Below, piece after piece: positions 55,912 to 64,000 of a stretch of DNA of 64,000 nt. Both the position numbers and the translations under genes were made by a program. Source of the DNA: Lumbricus rubellus (taxonomy: Eukaryota; Annelida; Clitellata; Crassiclitellata; Lumbricidae); the NCBI GenBank assembly GCA_945859605.1, contig OX243816.1, forward strand, positions 42,091,191 to 42,155,190, read 5' to 3'. A model generated the notes under the pieces. That model saw only the letters and a list, made by a program, of their open reading frames with translations, was not told the DNA's origin and did no database searches. How positions within the stretch are numbered: position 1 is the stretch's first letter; each line of letters begins with the position of its first letter.

Positions 55912-57706
55912 CGGCTAGCATATAGGCATTCCGTACCCGATTTCGTAGCATTGTCAGCCTTAAGCGCTTTTCATTGGCCAACCCGGCGACCCCATATTAT
56001 GAATATTCATAACCAGTGACATCATTAAGCACGTTTTGTTTACAGACTGCGGCTTGCGTTGTGAATATCAATAATGTTAGGCTATAATGTTTAATAAATC
56101 GCAGCCTTTGCGTCCATTAGGCCTAGTACGCTATATGGCAGTTACCTGCTAAGATTTATAAAGTGCTTTAATAAATAGATAGCCTACACCAAACAGTTTT
56201 GCATATAATGGGATAAAGCTGCGTTGCGTGATTTATTATTGGGCGGATATGCTTTGTAATCAGGCTGTCTGTTCAGCTAGTATAGTTAAGATTTATGTAT
56301 TCTGTAATCTGAGTTCCTGCAAACTGTTTCAACTGCATATTTGTACACTGTAACCGATTGCGGTCTTTCAACCGGATTGTTGAACAGACGAAAACTATTA
56401 TTATACTGCCTCACCCAAAAATTTAAACACCCGATTTTAGTTTAATAATTGCATTTAACATGTAAGCAATTGGCAGGTAGGTCAAGCTGTAAATGTTTAG
56501 ACTACGCTATGTCTGAATCGTGACAAGTCGTCATTAGACTATTATAGGTTGCGGCCTGCAGTCAATAAAGATAATATTATTTATTGATGAGCAATGATAA
56601 CAGAGTAACACTGATGTTTTTAGCAAATGCCTTTCTATTATGTAAAGCCATAAGGCTACAGTAACTTGCATTCACATTAATGCTTTTATTGGTAGGCCTA
56701 CTTACGCTATTTATAATTCAGCAGTAACGTTCACTCTTACAGGGCTGTTTTAAGGAATTTTTCGAACGCCACAACCCCTTTTTCCTTTCCCATCCTCCAT
56801 GGTAAATTACTTCCAATCGGATGACAATGACCTTTTTGCTAGTTTTTAACTGTACAGAAGTGTTTCTACAAATCTATTCCTGTCGGGAAGTCAGAACGTG
56901 GAATTAGAAGGTCTGTGAACGTGGATGCAAAGGGTTCTGATTCATGATTCAAAATAATCAAATTTGAACAATTTGAATGAAGATAACCGTCACACATCTT
57001 AATAAAACGTAATTAGGCCTATATGCAATTGCGCTTAGACTACACGTAGGTTTAAATTTAGGATGATTTTCACTAGAACTGAGATTGACATGAACTACTG
57101 TACTTATGCTCGAAATATTAGGCCTACTGGTTGTCGAACAGTAGGCATGGAAAATGAGACAGTTCACGAAAACTGAATAAACCTAGAGCTTTTAAAGTTA
57201 AAATTGGGATTGTGTGGAACACTAATTTTAACTGATGCGAATTTAGGCAACTGAAGTCTAGTAAAAATCTAATGTATGACTTCTGTAGCGCAGTTTTGAT
57301 TTTTGACGGTTGATTCAACGAAGCAGACGCCTGATGCATCACATATAGGCCTAGCTGTTGACCAAAGCGTATTATTGAAAGCGATGAGTTGATGCATGAT
57401 ATATTCGCTTGCACGCACGTAACAACGCGTAATCTTTGCATTTTATTTTTGCTCTGATTAGAAGTCTACCTTCACACTTTCGATTACTTCACCATCGAAT
57501 GGAAACTCCTTATAACTTTAAACGCACCGCAAGCGGCCATTTTCCCCCGTATGCCAACAACAGCAGCAACAACAGCGCACGAGAAGGCACTAAACACGTC
57601 ATTGATTATGAATATTCATTATCTGGAACCGGCCAATGAAAAAGCGTTATGGCTTGCAATGCTACGAAATTGGGTACGGAATGCCTATATGCCTCCGGCA
57701 ATGATA
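55912..57706. mobile_element. Inverted-repeat element, 1.8 kb, arms about 120 bp
   Basis: Left arm 55,912-56,035 (CATATAGGCATTCCGTACCC, TTCGTAGCATTG, TTTTCATTGGCC, ATGAATATTCATAA) pairs with right arm 57,575-57,706. The interior has no recognised gene. A 105-codon minus-strand frame at 57,124-57,441 is unidentified. Confidence 0.75.
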
Positions 57707-58677
57707 GTAGGATTAGTTTATCTAACTATTCAGCCGCTAGTTTATGCAGTGCGCACTCTACCAGACACATTGTAATGAATATGCGTAGATTAGGCTAAGC
57801 TTATACAAGTGTAATCGCATAATAGGCCAACTTTCATACATGCGAATATGCAAGCGTCCATGCCGTCCATGCGTAGCCTACATACAGGGCTCACAAAAAT
57901 ATACGTAGGCAACTAGGCATACCTCTTTCTTTGAACCGATCTAACCAACTAGTCCTAGGTGCATCAGTAGAAAGTCGTCAAACTACAATTTGCTGTCGTC
58001 AAACTACAATTTTAATTGCTTAAATTCCACCGATAGCAGGTGCGGCAGCTAAATTGCCGTAAATCGAAACTATTTAAATACATGTAGGCTACAGGCCTCT
58101 AGTTATTTTTGAAACAGGTTTGAATGACATGGTCTGCGTAGGTTGCCGATCGATTCGACCCATGCTTAGCATCTGCGGCAATTGATTGCTGGCTATAATT
58201 TCCGTCAGAGGCGGCGCAACAATTTTAAAATTACAAACTTTTAAAATTTTAGACAGTGTTAACCAGTAGGCCTACATAGGCCTATCCAGGCCGTTCAAAC
58301 AACATCTCACTACCAGCCAGTGCAAGGGGTTTATGCCCCGAGTAAATTCTCTGTAGGGTAAACTGGACCACCCTATTAAACATTCTGGCAGCCTAGTGGT
58401 GGGCAGAGTGTGTATTTTTTATTAGGGCACAACACTTCGTTCTCTCGACTGTTATTGTTTTTCAAGAGATACAATTTTTACCATCAATCCCCCAATCTAA
58501 TGTGAAAGTGGCCACGAACAGAAGTTTTCAATTATTATAAAATAAATTCAAAGTAAAAAAATAAATATTTGTTTTATTGAGATTCTCGCTGACACACCGC
58601 AGCCAATTATAAATTTATAAATGATAGCCTACAGAAAATCATAACAATTCAATAAAAAAACGGAAAAAAATAATAGG

Positions 58678-59060
58678 TCAATCAACTGGATGAAAGTCAG
58701 AAAGAGGGGCAGTGGTCGAGTATCTATAAAGTACTCGAGAAATGTAATTTCTGTCGTCCTTAATTGGTAGTTCGAAATTTTGAGGACGAGGTCGAAGATT
58801 GTACAGCCTATGGGCTCTCGGTGGGAAAATATTAGCCAGGACGTGAGGGTCGAACCGGATCACTCTTCGAAGTAGTCGATTTTCAATGTCATGTACAAGA
58901 GCTTCGACGCTCTTAATATCAGGCGACAGAAAACCGTAACGTCTCATCTTACGATGAAAACTCTCTAGTTTTGATCGGTCGTCAGCAGTAGCCAGGCCCC
59001 ATCAGGCAGGGGCAGAGTAGAGAAGGCACGCTCTAGCAACGTAGGAGCCTTATTGTAGTT
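58678..59060 (-). pseudogene. LINE reverse-transcriptase protein, C-terminal end
   Basis: The minus strand codes ARACLLYSAPA, a stop, WGLATADDRSKLESFHRKMR, RYGFLSPDI, then HRLYNLRPRPQNFELPIKDD and NYISRVLYRY. This is the order seen at the end of many LINE ORF2 proteins (YASPAWxGxxxxxDRxRLExFxRR ... HxYNLRxRxxNFxLP). The in-frame stop and 5' truncation show it is dead. Confidence 0.8.
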
Positions 59061-59560
59061 GAAAGCATACATTTCGCTAAGGATTTTGCTGCAATAATTT
59101 TACATTGATGCATCGAGTCTGTTAGTGGCTGCGACTGTTCCAATCGACATAGTCTAGTGTTCTAGTCCTGAGGTTTGGAAGGATACAATCGATCGGAGGA
59201 GACCCAGGTCAGAAGAATGACGACGTCTTGGACTTTTTCCCCACCGACGATCTCTATCATAATTGCTCTTTAAACCGAAGACCCTAGTCTAGTAGTTTCA
59301 GCTTAACGACGCTGTGTTATAAAAGAGATCAGTAGCGTCGCTCTTCCCTTCTATTCAGGCCTGGAATTGACTTCAACTACTCTTTCAAATAGCCAGAGCA
59401 GGAGAATTAAAATCCGGCACATCCATAAAGTGGGGCTCAGCTCAAATAAACTGTGACTCGGCGACTAACTGAAAAACCAACTGAGTGCCAGCTAAGACAT
59501 AGAATAATCGCTAACTCATTTTTTGGTGCTGAAGCAGCTTAACTATAATTTACAATTGTA

Positions 59561-60957
59561 TAAAACGGCGCCCCGACAGAACGGCGCAGGACAAAACGGC
59601 GCCGACATAACGGCGTCGACAAAACGGCGCCGACAGAACGGCGCTGTACAAAGCACCCCGACAAAACGGCGCTTGACATAACGGCGCTGTACAAAGACTA
59701 CGATACCCGTTTAGTAATTGTTTGCTTATAGGCCTATATGCTTTCAAAGATTGCTGCCCATTGTTACAAGATCAATTCGAACATAGACTACATCAATTTG
59801 AATGCCAGTAATACGCAATTAGAAAGAAGAACTTCTCACATGGTATGCACACAACGTCTACAGAACTTACAAACGGTGTTATCGTTCCGGATTCCGGGAA
59901 CGAGGTGCATCCAAGTCAGTATACATTCGTTTAAATCAGCGTCTGCAGGCTTTAACTCCAACATAAGGAGCAGTGCCGCTGGCCGATTATTTGCGTGGTA
60001 TCGCCAACAACGTTCGCATTTGAACTATAAGACTTGATGCAGATGATAAGTTGATTATATTTAGTAGGTTATTATATTTTTTATACTACTTCTACTACTT
60101 TAACGTTCGTATTTTAACTTCAGGACTTGATGAAGATGATCAGTTTATTCTATTTTCTAGTTATTAGGCTATTACCAGGTCCGGATTTACATGTAGGCTA
60201 ATCCAACTAAGCAACTGCTTAGGGCCTCCGGAATCTGGCGGGCCTCCAAAAGTGAGCTAAGGAAAAAAAATTAGTGGCTTATAAATTGTAACTTATAAAT
60301 ATTGAGAATTTGTACAGGATAGAAAATATAAATAAATGAGACATTAAATTTTGATTCAATTATAAAATTTTTAGGCCTATAGCTTATAGGCTACTTTTAG
60401 CTAATTGGATGTTAGCCATGTGGCCCCCCCTAATGTCCTTCAACTTATAAAAAGTGGCCCTCGTGTCCTCCAACTTATAAAAAGTGGCCCTGCAGTCAAA
60501 AAAGGTTGGGAACCACTGCGTTAGAGACTAACAGTTACTGCAGTTGATCAAACATGGATTATTGGCGCAATATGCATTAGGAATATGCTTAGGCCTAGAT
60601 CTAGCAATATGCATTTTGTCTGTTTTTATCCTTAAGTGGGCCTCATAATTGAAATTGCTTAGGGCCTCACTCTGCTCAAATCCGGCTCTGGCTATTACTG
60701 CTATAAAAACGTCTGTTAACTATATTAGGCCTACTTGATGAAGATGATCCGTTGATTCTAGTTTTGATGGACTATTGTATATATTATCTGAGTGTTTCTA
60801 CCAAAATAAACAAAGTACTAATAAAAAAATCCTTTGAAACGGCGCCGTTTTGTCGGCGCCGTTTTGGTACCGCGCCGTTTTGTGGGCGCGCCGTTTTGTC
60901 GGCGCCGCTATGTTGGCGCCGTTTTGTCTTGCGCCGTTTTGTCGGCGCACCGTTTAG
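59561..60957. mobile_element. Fold-back element, tandem-word arms (AAAACGGCGCCGACA)
   Basis: Left arm 59,561-59,697 has nine or ten ACAAAACGGCGCCG words. Right arm 60,836-60,957 has inverted GGCGCCGTTTTGTC words. The hAT element at 60,176-60,690 is inserted inside. Confidence 0.8.
60176..60690. mobile_element. hAT-type element, TSD GCTATTAC
   Basis: Starts CAGGTCCGGATTTA and ends TCAAATCCGGCTCTG, inverted, with GCTATTAC on both sides (60,168-60,175 and 60,691-60,698). The interior contains AAAAAGGTTGGGAACCACTG, the end of another hAT MITE, indicating nesting. Confidence 0.85.
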
Positions 60958-61151
60958 AACATGCCAAATAATTATGGCATGACATTGTGTACTGTGTAGA
61001 CTATGTATAATATATGCTATCACTCATTATTATTTTGTTTCTTGCCCCGAGGTATTTAGGTATTCATTTTATTTATATTATTATTTTTTTGATGCAGCAC
61101 TGATCTATTTATTCCTTGAAGTAGACTACTTACAAACCAAGAAGAACCAAG

Positions 61152-61268
<117 letters not shown>

Positions 61269-61460
61269 TAAATAGAAGCTCAAATGACGAAAATAAAGCA
61301 TCCAAAATAAGAGCTGGATGAAGGTATTTATAAGTCTGAAATAGAAGCTGGATTGAACAAATTCGCAGACAAATGCGGTAACGATCGCGGTATTGAAGGT
61401 GCGCGGTGTTGAAAGTGCGCGGTTTTGTGTTTCGGGGTATTGTGTGCGCGGTATTGACAG
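61269..61460. mobile_element. Fold-back element half: AGCTGGATGAAGGT interior plus GCGCGGTTTTG arm
   Basis: 61,300-61,365 (AGAGCTGGATGAAGGTATTT, AATAGAAGCTGGATTGA) equals the interior unit at 14.9-15.2 kb. 61,376-61,460 has GCGCGGTRTTG words like the right arm at 12.3-12.4 kb. The left arm is missing, replaced by the (TAA)n array. Confidence 0.6.
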
Positions 61461-62049
61461 TAAACTCCATAAATGTTGGACTATCCCTCTATCGATAGTC
61501 ACGGGATCTGTTAAGCTTTCTCTTCTTCTTTCCGGATCTTGTAATGTCGCCATGCGGTGGACATTTGTGACACAGGAGATCAAAACCCGTCGTATGGCGA
61601 TTTTGACCTTTTGATTTAGTCATTTGCTACAATTGCCATGCTCTTAAACTGCTTTTAACAGAATGAAAGAATCTTTTTCTAACTGAAGTTGTGCTTGGTT
61701 GTTTATTTCATTAGTTTATAGTGAGAAAATCAAAATAATAAAAAAAATACTGAATATTCGTGTCATCCAAGTCTACTGGATCCACTACGGTAAATTATTA
61801 TTCTGCAATTTTTCTGGGCATTAGAGGCATATATTCTGAATCAGACAACGCAAACGGCATCAAAATCGGTCACTACTTCGCAAATTACGGCGAATTCACA
61901 GTCATAATTATGCTGAATTGAAGAATAAACTGCATTCTTGACCCGTCTCGCCTATTTTGGCTTCTAGCACAATATCTAGAAAGAAACAAGCAATGGGTTT
62001 CGAGCTCCGACATCACATTTTTGTTTCATTTCGGAATTATATTTTGCTA

Positions 62050-62539
62050 TGAAAGGCCGTCGTATGTAATTATGACTAATGCTTCATGGATATTTGTGTT
62101 GTGCTAAACGTAAAATATAAATAATTGCAATGTTTGTCGTTGTGAAGGTTAACATAATTTCGATGATTGTGATTAATTCATTCACTCAATCAGTTCACTT
62201 ATATCTTGCTTAGGCTTTCCGGTAGCGCATTAGAAATTCAGAGACTAGGATCATGGGCGCCCGCACATAGGAGTAAGAGGGGTAGGCCTACTTTTCTCTT
62301 TGCCCTGAAAAATTGGGACCTACTTTTAAACTCCTATGTCTAACTTCCTGGCACTAAAGCACTAATTAAACACAAGAAAGTGAAACTGAAAAATTTACAT
62401 TTAGAAACCTTCTAAATTCCCCCTTTACTTTTTTTCTAGCTCTTGCTAACAATATAACCATGAGTCTGTGGGACACTTTGTTTCTTTCCCAGTTGCAGCG
62501 GTCGCGCATGACTAGGATCACGAATGAGACTTAACTATT
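62050..62539 (+). repeat. Third copy of the downstream flank, cut by the LTR-like insertion
   Basis: 62,200-62,270 and 62,340-62,539 match 20,020-20,080 and 21,180-21,396 (CTTTCCGGTAGCG, GGCACTAAAGCACTAATTAA, GTGGGACACTTTGTTTCTTT, GACTAGGATCAC). A piece at 62,085-62,110 (ATATTTGTGTTGTGCT) also occurs near 2,280. The match stops at 62,539/62,540, where the retroelement begins. Confidence 0.7.
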
Positions 62540-63255
62540 GTAACGCCCGCCCCCGCGTACACTCCCGGAGTCGCCACTTCCGGTCCAACGTGTGAGGGGA
62601 CCGCGTACTGTTGTGAGTCATAGTCCAAAGAGATAGAGGGAGGAAGGAAGGCGGTAGCTCCCAGGTTCAAACTCCGTTCGGTCTGAGGCGGCCAAGCCCC
62701 TCGGGCTCCTACCGCTTTATATGAAATAGGAGCTTTACTCAGCAGTCGCTCGCTCCTCCGTAATATACCAGGGTTGGGCGGTAAGGCAAAGTCTTTGGGC
62801 CTAGCACCCGAACTCTCGTCCAGGCCGATGGTCGAGTGGTAAGGAGCGTCTACAGTAATTGCAGTGGTGAAGGTACCAGGGTTCGAACTCACAACAGATT
62901 TATGTGTTGGTATGGGCGATTCTAATCGTTCGATGCGTGCCACGACTTCCGTCAGAGCTTCTCTTACCTTATAATGCACTGCAGAGATTTCCTCTCTGAC
63001 ATTATTCTGTACCGAGGCAATTGCCTCTTGTGTATTTATAGCATTAGCTTGAAAATCCGTTCTGACAGAAGAAATAGCCTCTTCCACATTGCTTTGTACC
63101 ACAGAAATAGCCTCCTGGGTATCTCTAGCATTATTCTGAATGGCATCCTGCGTGGACTTGGCGTTTGACTGCATTGCCTCTAGCAATATTCCCATCTCAA
63201 ATGCCGAAGGTGGTCTGGAAGGTTGCGAGGGAGTTGACGTTCTGCTCTGCTCCAT
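62518..63255 (-). CDS. Gag-like coiled-coil protein of a retroelement
   Basis: A 245-codon frame starting MEQSRTSTPSQPSRPPSAF. Residues about 25-115 are a long coiled coil made of AISxVQxNVxEAISxVRxxF-like repeats of about 18 residues (TQEAISVVQSNVEEAISSV, TQEAIASVQNNVREEISAV). A Ser/Pro/Ala-rich tail follows, and the stop lies just outside the element boundary. A short N-terminal Ser/Pro segment, a coiled coil and no enzyme motif resemble structural (gag-like) proteins of LTR elements. No zinc knuckle, protease or reverse transcriptase is visible here, so the element is defective or non-autonomous, or the frame is a host-derived insert. Upstream TATATAGCGCC precedes the ATG by a few bases. 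Confidence 0.5.
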   Translation of the reverse strand: MEQSRTSTPSQPSRPPSAFEMGILLEAMQSNAKSTQDAIQNNARDTQEAISVVQSNVEEAISSVRTDFQANAINTQEAIASVQNNVREEISAVHYKVREALTEVVARIERLESPIPTHKSVVSSNPGTFTTAITVDAPYHSTIGLDESSGARPKDFALPPNPGILRRSERLLSKAPISYKAVGARGAWPPQTERSLNLGATAFLPPSISLDYDSQQYAVPSHVGPEVATPGVYAGAGVTIVKSHS

Positions 63256-64000
63256 GGCGCTATATAAGTTCCGATAATTTCACTTCCTAAGACTAGCAAT
63301 AATTAAGACAGTAAGTTTAATTAGAATTTCTTATTAGTTCTTCAGTCAATAATTATTAACTCGTTTCAGTGCCAATCAGACATTTAGCACAATGCAAATA
63401 AAACTATAATTATGCAAGTCAATGCAAAATGCCCTTAGATCGGAGTATGTCTAAAATATCCCCAATTTAGTTCTCAAGTGCCACCATCAAAATTTAAAGT
63501 AGCCCAATATGTCTACAAAATCGATCGCCTTAGCTTCCTCAATAAACAGTACCTGATTTCCGGGAACCAGTGACAAGGCAGGCGGCGTGTGTATGGAGAC
63601 GACGAAGAGGACGAGGAATCCAGAATAAACGCCGAGGGAATGGGATCCACTAAGGATATAGGTATCCCGACGATGCGATGACAGACTGACGCCACACTCG
63701 CAGAAAATAACCACGACGAATATGCTTCCGATGAAACAGAGAAGAACTCGCTCCGTGCGAGACGAAGTGCGAAGGCCTGGGCGTTAGGCCTATATCCACA
63801 ACGAGGGTGCGAAGACAGAACACACAGCGCCGACGATTCGATTCCTGCTCCAAACAGCGATACAAACGGCTTCGGCCGAACAGAGATTCGACGCAGAAAT
63901 CGGTAACAAGAGAACTGAACGCCGCTTCGAATCAATAGAAACGACTCCTGTCGCGGAAGATGCCCAACAGAAACCCACAGCACAACGACGTCGAAACTAA
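62540..64000 (-). mobile_element. LTR-retroelement-like insertion, runs off the right edge
   Basis: At 62,540 the duplicated flank is interrupted by TGTAACGCCCGCCCCCGCG, a typical LTR border (TGTAACG on one strand, CGTTACA on the other). The insertion is GC-richer than its surroundings up to 63,260 and again from 63,530 to the end, and is open over long stretches on the minus strand. The second LTR must lie beyond the window, so class and completeness cannot be judged. Confidence 0.5.

Overview
The window is repeat-rich metazoan nuclear DNA, probably from a marine invertebrate. The signs are split genes with GT-AG introns, tRNA-derived SINE copies, decayed LINE ends, Tc1/mariner and hAT elements, TTAGGG-like tandem repeats, very long di-, tri- and tetranucleotide arrays, and the abundant word TAGGCCTA. 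No species or phylum can be fixed from the sequence. Most long open frames on both strands are microsatellite artefacts.

The main biological content is a pair of paralogous minus-strand loci for secreted cystine-knot proteins. Locus A (about 3.5-13.3 kb) has a signal-peptide exon at 10,481-10,544 and a von Willebrand/mucin-type C-terminal cystine-knot (CTCK) exon at 8,091-8,426. Locus B (about 19.8-53.4 kb) has a homologous signal-peptide exon at 51,533-51,593 and a homologous CTCK exon at 23,157-23,497. Between them lie five copies of an unrecognised module of about 150 residues (each coded by two exons, here called B and C) and twelve micro-exons of 27-42 nt coding Ser/Thr/Pro linkers. Every module and micro-exon is phase 1 at both ends. 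All exons together give 3,102 nt, exactly 1,034 codons. Both the upstream flanks (10.5-13.3 kb and 51.5-53.4 kb) and the downstream flanks (3.5-4.75 kb and 19.8-21.75 kb) are shared, which argues that each pair of end exons bounds one gene. A third copy of the downstream flank at about 62.05-62.54 kb suggests another paralogue beyond the right edge.

Layout: 1-0.8 kb, C-terminal part of an unrelated plus-strand gene. 0.8-7.7 kb, repeats, a hAT MITE and several LINE 3' ends with (TAA)n tails. 8-10.5 kb, gene A. 10.5-17 kb, duplicated upstream flank, a LINE relic, a SINE and fold-back elements. 17-19.5 kb, a nest of fold-back elements, one of which carries a RING-finger reading frame. 19.8-23.1 kb, duplicated flank, a TTAGGG-like tandem array inside an inverted-repeat element, and trinucleotide arrays. 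23.1-51.6 kb, gene B with intronic hAT, Tc1/mariner and MITE insertions. 51.6-59.4 kb, duplicated flank, large inverted-repeat elements and a LINE relic. 59.5-61.5 kb, more fold-back elements. 62.54 kb to the end, part of an LTR-retroelement-like insertion with a gag-like coiled-coil frame.

The two most unusual signals are (1) the class 1-1 modular gene B with micro-exon linkers, one of which is split by a hAT element flanked by a perfect 8-bp duplication, and (2) a group of fold-back elements whose arms are made of degenerate short tandem words, a different word in each element, with interiors shared between elements of different word.
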